Shown one piece after another: positions 47,837 through 57,885 of a stretch of DNA of 64,000 nucleotides (positions are counted from its first letter, which is position 1; every line of letters begins with the position of its first letter). The notes beneath the pieces are model-generated. The model saw only the letters and a list, made by a program, of their open reading frames with translations. It did no database searches and was not told the DNA's origin. Source of the DNA: Paraphotobacterium marinum. GTDB taxonomy: Bacteria; Pseudomonadota; Gammaproteobacteria; Enterobacterales; Vibrionaceae. The position numbers were made by a program, and so were the translations under genes. The stretch spans positions 1,220,695 to 1,284,694 of the forward strand of contig NZ_CP022355.1 in NCBI RefSeq assembly GCF_002216855.1. The letters are read 5' to 3'.

Positions 47837-49883
47837 GCTCCTCAATTTGTTTAATTTGTAGTGTAATAAAGATTAAGTCACTTTGATTTTCTTCTTTTGC
47901 TTGTAAAAGTATATTTTCAATAACGGCATCTATTTTATTAAAAATATACTTTTTGTCACTTTCTTTTAAGTTTTTCGTTAATTGTTCATTATAGAAATAA
48001 AATTGTTTTAGTTGATTCTTGTATCGGTAAAATTTTTGGTTAAATCTATGCGATCCCAATGATGATATTAGGCTTAATACGATTTGATTGTTATATGAAA
48101 AGTTTTCTATTTCTTTACATTCCTTCGATGAGTTGGGCTCCTGAAGTATATTTTTTAATGAGTAGTTCAATTTTAAATTGGAGTTAAACGCTTCTCTGCG
48201 GATTAATCTATAGCTTATATTTTTGTATGAAACGTCATGCATGAAGCGAGTTAATACTTGATTAAGATAACGGAAATTGTTTTGCTTACATTCTTTTATC
48301 AGTTGTGAAACATTATTTTTTTGCCAATTTTGAAATAAATACCTTGTACAAATCCAAACAATAAAAGCACCTATTAAAGTATCGATTAGTCTTAATTCAA
48401 AAGTTTTAAGGCTTATAAAATCACTTAAATTTAATGATAAAAATACAAAAATAGTTATAGAAGCAGTTGCTAAATAATATCTATAGTTTTTAAAAATAAA
48501 AAATGAAACCCCAGAAATAATCAAATAAATACATTGAAAATAAATTGTGTCAGAAATATTTATTAATAAAAAGCTAGTAATTAAACCTAATATTGTTCCA
48601 AATATTCTTTGTAATATAAGACTTTTTGAATTTGAATAAGATGGTTGACAGATAAAATATATAGTCATTAAAATCCAGAACTCTGGTTTAGACACAAAAG
48701 CAAAAATAATAAATAAATAACCGGTAGATAAAGAAAATGCTAATCTTAGAGCAAATTTATCGTTATTATCTTGAGTTTTATTTTTAAACCAAAAAAAATT
48801 TTTGATGTCTCTAAATTGTAATTTGTATTCTTTTACTAATGCGTCTGAAATTCTTTCATCAAATTTTTTTGTTTTCCCATCCAAAATACTTTTTAACTTG
48901 AAGTTTATTTTCATAAGATTTTTTTTCAAGTATTTAATTTGAATAGAATTAAGATCTCTTAAGTTACTGAGTTGTTTGTCTGTAGATACTAAAACATCAG
49001 ATTCTATATTGGTGATATTATTATATGAAATTTTATTTGCAATTAATTTCAACAAAATTGATTGGTTGGATATTATTTTTTTTATTGATTTAATTAATAT
49101 TTTGTCCGTTTGTTCTGTATATTTAATATGACTCGCATTAATTTTTTCATGAAGTTCCTGGGATATAATATAAAGTTGAGAAAAATATTGTTTACTTTTT
49201 TTACTAAAAAAAGGGTTTTGATGAGAATGATAAAGGGAATACTTCATTTGGTTAAGAAGGTTTATTACTGAAATGTTTTGTTGAATAAACTTTTTGTTTA
49301 ACGTTCTGATATCCATTAAATTTTCTGCAAAAAACATACTTTTTAATGCATAAAGTTTGCTAAGTTCAATGTATAAATGATAAAGGTTAATTTTGATGAA
49401 TTGTTGTTTAAAAACTATTTTCCAAAGTGTGGAGATTGTGAAGAAAATTATTGCGCCACATAATGGAATAAAAATTAATAATATTGAATATTTATTATTA
49501 CTTAATAAATACAACAAGAAAATATTGAAAAGTATTGCTGTGTTGAATGATTGCGAATAATTTTGGATTAAACTTGATAAATTTATAAATAGTAAAGGTA
49601 AAATAAATAACCAAAATAAAAGAAATGTATGATATTTATAAACAAAAAATGTAACACATGATGTAGATAAAAATAATATCAGACTAACAATCGTATGCTT
49701 TATGTTAAATAATATATCATTATAAGTTTCTGTATTAGCCGCGCAAATCACACCCAAAAAAAGAGGTGATAAATAATTTAGCGAGTTGCTGTAATAACAG
49801 TAAGAAATAATTATTGATAATGTTATTAGTACGTTAATGCCTAAATACATTTTAGATAAATTAATTTTAGAAAATATTTGCAT
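47820..49883 (-). CDS. FUSC-family inner-membrane protein (YccS/YhfK-like)
   Basis: 687 residues in the repeated pattern of aromatic-acid exporter/fusaric-acid resistance-like proteins: an N-terminal block of about six helices (1-150), a long cytoplasmic helical part (about 170-350), a second helix block around 375-510 (SLSTGYLFIIFAFVSKPEFW, MTIYFICQPSYSNSKSLILQ, RIFGTILGLITSFLLI) and a C-terminal cytoplasmic domain. PSYSNSKSLILQRIFGTILG is the family motif (P...T..R..GT..G). Substrate unknown. Convergent with the EamA gene, divergent from helD. Confidence 0.82.
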   Translation of the reverse strand: MQIFSKINLSKMYLGINVLITLSIIISYCYYSNSLNYLSPLFLGVICAANTETYNDILFNIKHTIVSLILFLSTSCVTFFVYKYHTFLLFWLFILPLLFINLSSLIQNYSQSFNTAILFNIFLLYLLSNNKYSILLIFIPLCGAIIFFTISTLWKIVFKQQFIKINLYHLYIELSKLYALKSMFFAENLMDIRTLNKKFIQQNISVINLLNQMKYSLYHSHQNPFFSKKSKQYFSQLYIISQELHEKINASHIKYTEQTDKILIKSIKKIISNQSILLKLIANKISYNNITNIESDVLVSTDKQLSNLRDLNSIQIKYLKKNLMKINFKLKSILDGKTKKFDERISDALVKEYKLQFRDIKNFFWFKNKTQDNNDKFALRLAFSLSTGYLFIIFAFVSKPEFWILMTIYFICQPSYSNSKSLILQRIFGTILGLITSFLLINISDTIYFQCIYLIISGVSFFIFKNYRYYLATASITIFVFLSLNLSDFISLKTFELRLIDTLIGAFIVWICTRYLFQNWQKNNVSQLIKECKQNNFRYLNQVLTRFMHDVSYKNISYRLIRREAFNSNLKLNYSLKNILQEPNSSKECKEIENFSYNNQIVLSLISSLGSHRFNQKFYRYKNQLKQFYFYNEQLTKNLKESDKKYIFNKIDAVIENILLQAKEENQSDLIFITLQIKQIEELMRLH

Positions 49884-49954
49884 AGATTTAATGTTTACAA
49901 GAAGTTTTAATTAGTTTAATTTACAAAGCACTATTATTTTTAATTAGTGGAAAA

Positions 49955-51979
49955 ATGCAAGTAAAAGCTCATATTTTGATTCGTTTCCTTTTAAGGCATA
50001 CTTACCATATACTGGTTTTAAATTCAAATAACAATTCTATATCTCTGCACAATAAAGAAAAGAACCTATCTTTTCAATTTAATTCACTACTTGGAGAGAT
50101 TGCAATAGAGAGGGGTTTTGTTTTTACAACAATAAGGATCAAACTTTTTGATGAAAGAGTAATTAAATTCAAGTGGGTGTCCTGGAAGTGTGCTAAACGT
50201 TTTTCAAGTGAATTCCATTATTTATTTGAATCCTGGTTGAAAGATAAATTAACCAAAGTTGATACTATAGTTAATCTAGTTAATAAAGATATTCAAAAGC
50301 TTATAGAACAGCAACGATACATTAAACAATCTGAGGTTGATAGTTTCGTTCAAAAGTTTGAATTAAAAATGAAGCAGTTAGATTTGCTTCCTGAATATAT
50401 AAAGATATATCGTAAAGAAGTTTATGAATTTTTTGAAGAAAAAATGATTTATGATCTTATAGATAAAAGCAATCAGGCTTGGATAAAAAAAGTTTCGAAC
50501 CATTGGGACAACTGGTTTCAAGCTAATCACAATATTTCACTCAACTCTTCTCAGTTAAAGTCGATTTTAGTTGATGATGATATTAACTTTGTTCTTGCAG
50601 GCGCTGGCTCCGGTAAAACAACTGTTTTAGTTGGAAAACTTTTATACTTACTAGAAAACAAAAGTTACTTGGAGGATGAGATTTTATGTCTAACATTTGG
50701 AAAAGATGCAGCAAAGGAAATACAAGATAGGTTAAAAAAACGAGGCTTTGCGAAATGTAAGGTTCAAACTTTTCATAGTTATGCTTTAAGTATCGTTAAT
50801 GAAGTAGAAAATAATAATAGGACTTTAACAGAATTTATAAGTAATCAAACACAAAAAAGACTGTGGCTACAAAGTAAAATATACAAACTCCTTGAAAACA
50901 CTCACATATTTGTAAAATGGAAAAGATATCATTCGGACTTTAAGATATTTGGTTTATGTAAATTTGAAAAGCCGCAGGATATTAAATCCAATACGACTTT
51001 AGAATATATTTGGAGTCGCATTATGGAAATTCATAACAGTGATTTAAGTAAAAAGGATATAATAAATAAGACGCTTAATAATGAGAAGGTTCATAAAGAG
51101 GTTTTGTTATTTTGGCCATTATACAAACAATATTTATTATATTTAAAAGAATCAGCTAAGTTAGATTTTCATACTACAATAGTTGATGCTACAAAATACA
51201 TAAAGAAAAATAAATTTCAAAATATTCCTAAGTTATTGATGGTTGATGAATTTCAAGATATTTCCCAAATTCGCTTAAATTTACTTATGAGTATTTTAAA
51301 TACAAGAAAGCCTATTTCTTTATTTGCTGTTGGTGACGATTGGCAGTCGATCTTTAATTTCGCTGGTTCTAGGGTGTCATTGATGACAAACTTTCAAAAC
51401 CTTTTCCCAAGAACTAAGTTAACCAGATTAAATAAAACTTATAGATATAATCAATTTATTAGTACAGTTTCCTCAAAGTTTATTACTAAAAATAAAAATC
51501 AACTTAAAAAGGTTACGCAAAGTAATGATATGAATAATTCTAAATCTATTTTTTTTACAAAAAATGATAACCTCGAGAATATTTTAATTAAATTAAATAA
51601 CAGCTATGATAAAAATATCCAAAATATTTTATTTTTAGGGAGGACAAAAAAAGATAAGCCTCATATCATTAGCTTATTGAAGGATAATCTTAAAAACTTA
51701 AAAATAAAGTTTATGACATGTCATGAGAGCAAAGGGCAAGAAGCAGATTATGTTTTTATTACAAATGTTGATCAAGGGAAGTTTCCATTAGAGAGAAATC
51801 TAGCTACATTAAATGATTATTTGAACAGTGAAAGTAGCGAAGTCAATGATGAAATGGAAGAAAGACGTTTATTTTATGTTGCCATAACTCGCGCAAAGAA
51901 AAAAGTGTGGGTTAGTTATCAAACAAACCCATCAAAATTTTATTTAGAATTAAAAAAAATATCAGATCTTAAACACTGA
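49955..51979 (+). CDS. helD: DNA helicase IV (HelD, UvrD/Rep superfamily)
   Basis: SF1 3'-5' helicase, 674 residues (E. coli 684). N-terminal region 1-190 is helical and family-specific. Walker A LAGAGSGKTT at 214-223, motif Ia ILCLTFGKDAAKEIQDRLKK, KCKVQTFHSYAL, DEFQDIS (motif II), AVGDDWQSIFNFAGS (III), LNKTYRYN (IV), MTCHESKGQEADYVFI (V) and RRLFYVAITRAKKKVWVSY (VI). All helicase motifs are intact. Confidence 0.93.
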   Translation: MQVKAHILIRFLLRHTYHILVLNSNNNSISLHNKEKNLSFQFNSLLGEIAIERGFVFTTIRIKLFDERVIKFKWVSWKCAKRFSSEFHYLFESWLKDKLTKVDTIVNLVNKDIQKLIEQQRYIKQSEVDSFVQKFELKMKQLDLLPEYIKIYRKEVYEFFEEKMIYDLIDKSNQAWIKKVSNHWDNWFQANHNISLNSSQLKSILVDDDINFVLAGAGSGKTTVLVGKLLYLLENKSYLEDEILCLTFGKDAAKEIQDRLKKRGFAKCKVQTFHSYALSIVNEVENNNRTLTEFISNQTQKRLWLQSKIYKLLENTHIFVKWKRYHSDFKIFGLCKFEKPQDIKSNTTLEYIWSRIMEIHNSDLSKKDIINKTLNNEKVHKEVLLFWPLYKQYLLYLKESAKLDFHTTIVDATKYIKKNKFQNIPKLLMVDEFQDISQIRLNLLMSILNTRKPISLFAVGDDWQSIFNFAGSRVSLMTNFQNLFPRTKLTRLNKTYRYNQFISTVSSKFITKNKNQLKKVTQSNDMNNSKSIFFTKNDNLENILIKLNNSYDKNIQNILFLGRTKKDKPHIISLLKDNLKNLKIKFMTCHESKGQEADYVFITNVDQGKFPLERNLATLNDYLNSESSEVNDEMEERRLFYVAITRAKKKVWVSYQTNPSKFYLELKKISDLKH

Positions 51980-51987
51980 GGAGTTAA

Positions 51988-52461
51988 CTACTCTTGAGTT
52001 CTTTCTTTGATATAAGTAAGATAATCAGGAACTTTTATTTGTTGCTCAGAGTCAATTAAATTAGAACTAATTAAATAATTTGCAGATGAAATGTTTGTTG
52101 CAATAGGGATATTCCAAACAGTTGATATTCTTAGCAAAGCTTTCACATCTGGATCATGCGGCGCTACATTTAAAGGATCCCAAAAAAAAACTAACATATC
52201 TATTTTACCCTCAGTGATTCGAGCTCCTAATTGCTGATCTCCACCTAATGGACCACTTACTAGTTTTGAGATCTTAAGTTTAGTTTTTTTTTCAATTAAA
52301 TGTCCTGTCGTACCAGTTGCATATATATTATGTTTAAATAATACCTCCTGGTTTGATTTAGCCCATTTTATTAGTGAATGCTTCATGTTGTCATGTGCTA
52401 CTAGAGCTATGTTTTTGTGCTTTGGAATTATTCTAGTCGTTGTTTTCATTAAATTACTCAT
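51988..52461 (-). CDS. mgsA: Methylglyoxal synthase
   Basis: Turns dihydroxyacetone phosphate into methylglyoxal, a bypass relieving sugar-phosphate stress. Conserved: [48 protein letters not shown] with the catalytic Asp, and [20 protein letters not shown]. Start placed at ATG 52461 ([10 protein letters not shown]), 157 residues against 152 in E. coli; ATG 52449 (MKTTTR) fits equally, and none has a clear ribosome site. Relevant to the sugar-phosphate flux from the KDPG route. Confidence 0.93.
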   Translation of the reverse strand: MSNLMKTTTRIIPKHKNIALVAHDNMKHSLIKWAKSNQEVLFKHNIYATGTTGHLIEKKTKLKISKLVSGPLGGDQQLGARITEGKIDMLVFFWDPLNVAPHDPDVKALLRISTVWNIPIATNISSANYLISSNLIDSEQQIKVPDYLTYIKERTQE

Positions 52462-52532
52462 ATTTTTAAATATAAAAATGAAATTATATATCATATATTT
52501 TTTTTTAAAATGAAATAAAAAAAAGTAATTAT

Positions 52533-52561
52533 TCTATTTTTATTACTACTTGTGATATAAT
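52533..52561 (+). promoter_or_regulatory. Candidate sigma-70 promoter of EF-G gene
   Basis: TATAAT at 52556-52561, preceded by TGTGA, with a weak TTCTAT -35 box 17 bases upstream (52533-52538). 52 bases before the start codon. Confidence 0.45.
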
Positions 52562-52613
52562 GCCGCCCATCTGAGTATTTTAATTAACCTTAAAATTTTA
52601 ATAGAGTATAACA

Positions 52614-54695
52614 ATGACAGATTTATCTAAATACAGAAACATTGGAATTTTCGCTCACGTTGATGCAGGAAAAACCACAACAACAGAGAGAATTCTTAAA
52701 TTAACTGGTAAAATTCATAGAACAGGCGAAGTTCATGATGGTGCTGCAACAACTGACTTCATGGAACAAGAGCAAGAAAGAGGGATAACAATTCAATCTG
52801 CTGCAACAACTTGTTTTTGGAAAGATCATCGTATGAATATTATTGATACTCCAGGACACGTTGACTTTACTGTAGAAGTATATCGTTCTTTAAAGGTTCT
52901 TGATGGCGGTGTTGGAGTATTTTGTGGTTCAGGCGGTGTAGAGCCACAATCTGAAACAAACTGGAGATATGCCAATGATTCAGAGGTTTCTCGAATTATT
53001 TTCGTCAATAAACTTGATAGAATGGGAGCAGACTTTTTAAGAGTTGTTGAACAAATTAAAAATGTTTTAGGTGCAAATCCTCTTGTAATGACTCTTCCAA
53101 TTGGTAGAGAAGACGATTTTGTTGGTGTTGTTGATTTATTAGAAAGAAAAGCATATGTTTGGGATGATTCTGGATTACCTGAAAACTTTGAAGTAAAAGA
53201 AGTTCCTGAAGATATGGTTGATCAAGTTGAGCAGTATCGTGAAGAACTGATTGAGACTGCAATTGAACAAGATGATGATTTACTAGAAGCATACATGGAA
53301 GGCGAAGAGCCAACTATGGAGCAAATTAAGAGCTGCATTAGAAAAGGTACAATTAACTTAGACTTTTTCCCAACATATTGTGGTTCAGCTTTTAAAAATA
53401 AAGGTGTCCAGTTAGTATTGGACGCTGTGATCGATTACTTACCAAGCCCAACTGAAGTTAAGCCTCAACCGCTTACTGATGAAGATGGTAATGAAACTGG
53501 TGAATTTGCTATTGTTGATCCTAATGAACCTTTTAAGGCACTTGCTTTTAAAATTATGGACGACAGATTCGGGGCATTAACTTTTATTAGGGTATACTCT
53601 GGTAAACTTAATAAAGGTGAGACAGTATTAAATTCTGTTACAGGAAAAACTGAACGTATTGGTCGAATGGTTGAAATGCATGCAAATGACAGAAATGAAA
53701 TTTCATCTTGTCAAGCTGGTGATATTTTAGCTGTTGTTGGTATGAAAAATGTTCAAACTGGTCATACATTATGTGATCAAAAGCATCCAGCAATTCTAGA
53801 GCCAATGGTTTTCCCTGAGCCAGTAATTACAATTGCAGTTAAACCTAAAGATAAAGGTGCATCTGAGAAAATGGGTGTCGCTTTAGGAAAAATGATTGCA
53901 GAAGATCCATCTTTTGTTGTTGAATCAGATCATGAAACGGGAGAAACTATACTTAAAGGAATGGGTGAATTACACCTTGACATTAAAGTAGATATCTTGA
54001 AAAGAACTCATGGTGTTGAGTTAGAAGTTGGTGCTCCATTAGTTGCTTACAGAGAAACGATAACACAACCAATTGAAGACACTTATACGCATAAGAAACA
54101 ATCAGGTGGTGCTGGTCAATTCGCTAAGATTGACTATCGAATTAAGCCTGGGGAACCTGGCTCTGGTTTTCAATTTTCTTCAAGCGTTGTTGGTGGTAAT
54201 GTTCCTAAAGAATACTGGCCTGCAGTTGAGAAAGGATTTAAAGACATGATGGCTGAGGGTACATTAGCTGGTTATCCTGTTCTTGACTTTGAAGTGGAAT
54301 TATATGATGGTTCTTTCCATGCCGTCGACTCATCAGCAGTAGCTTTTGAAATTGCATCTAAAGCAGCCTTCAGACAATCTATGCCTAAAGCAGGGCCGCA
54401 ATTAATTGAGCCTATAATGCATGTTGATGTATTTACACCAGAAGATCATGTTGGTGACGTTATTGGTGATCTTAATAGAAGAAGAGGGATGATTAAAGAT
54501 CAGGAAGCTGGCACAACAGGTGTAAGAATTAAGGCTGATGTACCTTTATCTGAAATGTTTGGTTATATTGGTCACTTAAGAACTATGACATCTGGAAGAG
54601 GTCAATTCTCTATGGAGTTCTCTCATTACATGCCATGTCCAGCAAATGTTGCAGAGACTGTTATAGAAGAAGCAAAAGCAAGAAAAAATGCTTAA
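52614..54695 (+). CDS. fusA: Elongation factor G, stand-alone second-type copy
   Basis: GTPase that drives ribosomal translocation and recycling. 693 residues with G1 AHVDAGKTT at 14-22, [12 protein letters not shown] (G2), DTPGHVDF (G3), NKLD (G4); then domains II-V including [32 protein letters not shown] and the C-terminal [40 protein letters not shown] and [15 protein letters not shown] resemble the extra EF-G of Vibrio and Shewanella rather than the str-operon protein. No rpsL, rpsG or tuf is adjacent. A strong terminator follows. Might be called fusA2. Confidence 0.93.
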   Translation: MTDLSKYRNIGIFAHVDAGKTTTTERILKLTGKIHRTGEVHDGAATTDFMEQEQERGITIQSAATTCFWKDHRMNIIDTPGHVDFTVEVYRSLKVLDGGVGVFCGSGGVEPQSETNWRYANDSEVSRIIFVNKLDRMGADFLRVVEQIKNVLGANPLVMTLPIGREDDFVGVVDLLERKAYVWDDSGLPENFEVKEVPEDMVDQVEQYREELIETAIEQDDDLLEAYMEGEEPTMEQIKSCIRKGTINLDFFPTYCGSAFKNKGVQLVLDAVIDYLPSPTEVKPQPLTDEDGNETGEFAIVDPNEPFKALAFKIMDDRFGALTFIRVYSGKLNKGETVLNSVTGKTERIGRMVEMHANDRNEISSCQAGDILAVVGMKNVQTGHTLCDQKHPAILEPMVFPEPVITIAVKPKDKGASEKMGVALGKMIAEDPSFVVESDHETGETILKGMGELHLDIKVDILKRTHGVELEVGAPLVAYRETITQPIEDTYTHKKQSGGAGQFAKIDYRIKPGEPGSGFQFSSSVVGGNVPKEYWPAVEKGFKDMMAEGTLAGYPVLDFEVELYDGSFHAVDSSAVAFEIASKAAFRQSMPKAGPQLIEPIMHVDVFTPEDHVGDVIGDLNRRRGMIKDQEAGTTGVRIKADVPLSEMFGYIGHLRTMTSGRGQFSMEFSHYMPCPANVAETVIEEAKARKNA

Positions 54696-54723
54696 TTTAA
54701 GATTAAGCTTATAGTATTGAAAG

Positions 54724-54755
54724 AAGCTATTGATAACAATCAATAGCTTTTTTTT
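54724..54755 (+). terminator. Terminator after EF-G gene
   Basis: AAGCTATTGAT / ATCAATAGCTT, 11-bp perfect stem, AACA loop, followed by a run of T (to 54755). Textbook rho-independent terminator. Confidence 0.93.
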
Positions 54756-55125
54756 GTTTAATAAAGCTTAAATGCTTAGAACGTTTTTTTATAAATACAT
54801 TTTTTCTTAATTTTGAGTTTTTTTTCAATAACCATAAAAAATACATACCATCATAAATAGTTTTTAATATTTACAGTAACTCCAGGCCTTTTAAAATATA
54901 CTTTCCAGTTTTTATTAAAGTGCGTAGTGTGGTAGTATTTAATTATTAGTAACTCTTTTAATCTAATACTAAATAAACGTAATTAAAATACTTTTTAACA
55001 TAAACATAATTCGATATATATATAAAAATTGTAATTTAATCAGTTGGTTATAGCTTTGTAACTGTTACATGGAAGACTAATTGTATGTACTAAAATTTAT
55101 ATAAAAGAGTATTCTAGACAAATTA
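54756..55125. other. AT-rich intergenic region, EF-G to DUF2786 gene
   Basis: About 370 bases between a terminator and the 3' end of a convergent gene. I see no ORF with a ribosome site, no tRNA-like fold and no clear repeat. Confidence 0.5.
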
Positions 55126-55831
55126 CTAAAGGTTGCTGAGTTTTTTGGGTTTTGCTTTTGGTTTTGGTTGATTGCTTGAAACCGGTTGAGCTATATTAAT
55201 TTTTTACCTTTTTGAACTCCCTTTTCATAATCTTGCGTCATTGTTGCAATAGCTTCTGCCATTTGTTTTTGAATTGTTCTCTATCTAAATTTTTGAATTC
55301 ATTATCAATAAAATTTGACATTTTTTTATCATAATTATCGATTGTATCAAGTTGAGGTAACTTTTCAATTGCACCTTCAATCCAACCAGCTAAAAATGAA
55401 TTTACGCGTTTAGAAATTACTGTTTGTTCATTTCCTGAACCACTTAAGCTATTTTTAAATTGACCAATTTCTTGGTTCATTTCTCTATAAATAATATCAA
55501 AGGCAAATGCTGCAAAGATAGCACGTTCGGCTACACCAATAAATTCAGCTTTTTTTAATCCCTTGTAATTTATGAGTACACACTCTACTGCAAACTTTCT
55601 ATTGATAGAGCGTATAATTTTTAAAATTGATTGATTGATTATGGAAGGTAAGATAGTTTCCGATGTTGTTTTACCCAAACCAATAAAATCGATATCGTCT
55701 TGCCCAAGACCATATTTTCTCATAAGACTTTGGGCCATTTTTATCGCTTGAGCAGCTTCATTTATATTTGATGAATTGCTTAGTTCAAGACATTTAGCAA
55801 TTTTTTTGAGTGCTTTTCGTTTATTGGACAT
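55126..55831 (-). CDS. DUF2786 domain protein, two frameshifts in its tail
   Basis: N-terminal DUF2786 helix pair: KRKALKKIAKCLELSNSSNI, EAAQAIKMAQSLMRKYGLGQ, then a middle domain (IRSINRKFAVECVLINYKGL, KKAEFIGVAERAIFAAFAFD). The frame stops after KWQKLLQQ. Adding one A at T5 55266-55270 gives FKKQMAEAIATMTQDYEKGV, and a second at T6 55200-55205 leads into GKKINIAQPVSSNQPKPKAK then PKKLSNL and a stop at 55126. The product is then 235 residues with a basic Pro/Lys-rich tail. DUF2786 proteins occur in phages and mobile regions; function unknown. Confidence 0.75.
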
Positions 55832-55864
55832 ACTTAAACTTTAAAAATTAAAGGTTATATAATA

Positions 55865-56614
55865 TCACTTTTGATGTTTGGATGCACCTAATGTTAAATT
55901 AGGAACAAGCAAACAAATGAAATAAGCTAATAAAATAGAACCATATATATCGATAGGCCTATGCATTCCTAGCCATAATCTGCTATATGAAACAGACAAT
56001 GTCCAAATCGCTAAAATCAAAAAACTTAAATACTTTTTTTCTTTTATGAAAAAACTTCCCCAATATAAAAGAAATATCATCGCAAAAATTGTGTGGCCTG
56101 AAGGAAAAGAATAATTCATTTCCTTTTTCCAATTCTTTAATTTATATTTGTTTACTTTGTGTTTTGCCTCAGAAATTATTTTCTTTTTTTCGGTTTTCGT
56201 TAATTTATAAAAATCTGTTGGTTTAGATAAAAGATCTAACTTTGTTAATACAGATGTGAAGGGCCTTGGTTCATGCGTAATTATTTTTAATCCAAATTTA
56301 ACAACAAAGGCAATAAATAATAGAAAGATAAAGTTTATAAATAAATATTTTTTGGAGGACAAAGGTGTTTTTATTAAAAAGAAAACATAAAACAATATGA
56401 TTGCAAGAGGAATTATAAATAATTTGCTACTTGCTGTTTGGGATATAAGATTCCAAAAGAAACCAAAATCGTTTGAACCTAGTATGAAATTTACTTGATT
56501 AGTAGAATTGATATGGAAAATTTCTGTTATTAAGAAAATAGATAATAAACATAAGATCGCAATAATTGAGATACTAATTTTATTTTGTAAATTTGAGTAT
56601 TTTATATTAATCAT
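55865..56614 (-). CDS. PAP2-family membrane lipid phosphatase
   Basis: Integral membrane phosphatase (PgpB-like), 249 residues. ATG 56612-56614 is chosen as AAAGGA lies six bases upstream. The three active-site motifs are present: KFGLKIITHEPRP (motif 1), YSFPSGHTIFAM (motif 2) and SRLWLGMHRPIDIYGS (motif 3, His and Asp). Likely dephosphorylates undecaprenyl pyrophosphate, phosphatidylglycerophosphate or similar. An unusual 45-residue Lys-rich insertion sits between motifs 1 and 2. Overlaps the preceding DUF3581 gene by eight bases. Confidence 0.87.
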   Translation of the reverse strand: MINIKYSNLQNKISISIIAILCLLSIFLITEIFHINSTNQVNFILGSNDFGFFWNLISQTASSKLFIIPLAIILFYVFFLIKTPLSSKKYLFINFIFLLFIAFVVKFGLKIITHEPRPFTSVLTKLDLLSKPTDFYKLTKTEKKKIISEAKHKVNKYKLKNWKKEMNYSFPSGHTIFAMIFLLYWGSFFIKEKKYLSFLILAIWTLSVSYSRLWLGMHRPIDIYGSILLAYFICLLVPNLTLGASKHQK

Positions 56615-57332
56615 TGGAAATCCTTTGTTGATAACTGTTTCTTTTATTGACAATTTGATCAATTAATTTTTGCAATTTATTTATATCAAAAGCACGTAAC
56701 CCGCTTAGCAACATGATTTTTTCGCCCTTACCAATAGTTTTATTTCCACAAATAAAATTAAAAATTAAGCGTTCTTTAGCACGTTTTCCTTTTACTTCAA
56801 GAATTGAATCGGAAAGTTCTAATTTGAGGCTTTTATCTAATAAGGAAAAGTCAGAAAATTCAATCTTCATTGATTCATATATGACTAGTGGTTTATCTGG
56901 GCTAATCATAACATTATGTTCTTGCATGATAGGGACTAATATTTCAGGAAAGTTTTTGCCAGAAAACTTGACATACTGATCAATAATTCTATCTATAATA
57001 ACTTCATCTTTAAAAATTTTACCTTCCTTAGTTAAGTCAAGGTAAGTTTTTTTGTCATTATCGATTAAACTAATTTTATTTTCTACTTGCGATAACTGAA
57101 GTTGATGTTGCTCGTTAATCATTCCAGAGAATTTGAAACTCATTTTGTTATACAAGCCAATTTCCTTTAACATTAAAGTAAAAAGGAGGTCGCCTGGAAC
57201 GCAAAATCTAGATGATTCTGGATCATGAATTGGATTAAAATCTTCGGCTATGGCTTTTGCGAAAGAACTAGCCTTTTCACGGGTAAAGCTAAAAAAACCG
57301 TTATTTTTTGAATAAAAAGTATTAAAATTCAT
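56607..57332 (-). CDS. DUF3581 family protein
   Basis: 241 residues from ATG 57330-57332 (MNFNTFYSKN), chosen by the usual family start; ATG 57365 adds eleven residues. Conserved: FFSFTREKASSFAKAIAEDF, NPIHDPESSRFCVPGDLLF, QYVKFSGKNFPEILVPIMQE, KPLVIYESMKIEFSDF, VKGKRAKERLIFNF. The NPIHD...FCVPGDL pattern recalls MaoC/hot-dog hydratases, but no reaction is known. Typical of Vibrio/Shewanella-type gammaproteobacteria. Overlaps the PAP2 gene, so probably co-translated. Confidence 0.85.
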   Translation of the reverse strand: MNFNTFYSKNNGFFSFTREKASSFAKAIAEDFNPIHDPESSRFCVPGDLLFTLMLKEIGLYNKMSFKFSGMINEQHQLQLSQVENKISLIDNDKKTYLDLTKEGKIFKDEVIIDRIIDQYVKFSGKNFPEILVPIMQEHNVMISPDKPLVIYESMKIEFSDFSLLDKSLKLELSDSILEVKGKRAKERLIFNFICGNKTIGKGEKIMLLSGLRAFDINKLQKLIDQIVNKRNSYQQRISND

Positions 57333-57413
57333 TCCAATGCACCTAATGTGAAAATTTAGGTGCAATTATATATTTATTTTAAAATAAAATAAATAAAATT
57401 AGAGAGTTAAGCA

Positions 57414-57815
57414 TCAAAGAATTGTATTATGGTATTTATGAACAAATTCTTCGACAGTAGGTTTATCAAGATTTACTAAATCTGCAATATTTGAAAAATC
57501 GAAACTATCATATTGATCTGAAGGAATATGCATTATTTTGTAGTACTCTTTTATAGCATGAATTATATTTTTTTCAGTCTCAGATAAATTATGATAAAAA
57601 ATTTCATCATGCTCTGTATCAGATAATTGATACTCCCAATCACTCATTTGCTCCTCAATATTAGATATTTCATAGAATTTTTCAATAGCATCATCTATGT
57701 CTAGATTACTTCTCCATCCAGCACGAAAAATCAATTTTCTTTTATGTTTAAAGAGATAAAACAATGTACCAGTATCGGTGTTGTATTCAAAGTGGTCTTT
57801 TAATTTTATCATCAC
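57414..57815 (-). CDS. Hypothetical acidic protein
   Basis: 133 residues, strongly acidic, no signal or membrane segment. N-terminal half looks beta-rich (HFEYNTDTGTLFYLFKHKRK), the rest helical (ETEKNIIHAIKEYYKIMHIP). Start MMIKLKD follows AAGGAATTATTAGTG. No family recognised. Same strand as DUF3581 and PAP2 genes but separated by about 80 bases. Confidence 0.55.
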   Translation of the reverse strand: MMIKLKDHFEYNTDTGTLFYLFKHKRKLIFRAGWRSNLDIDDAIEKFYEISNIEEQMSDWEYQLSDTEHDEIFYHNLSETEKNIIHAIKEYYKIMHIPSDQYDSFDFSNIADLVNLDKPTVEEFVHKYHNTIL

Positions 57816-57885
57816 TAATAATTCCTTTATAAAACTATTAACATTTTAATTATAGAACTAATTTTCAGTATTATACAAACATAGA

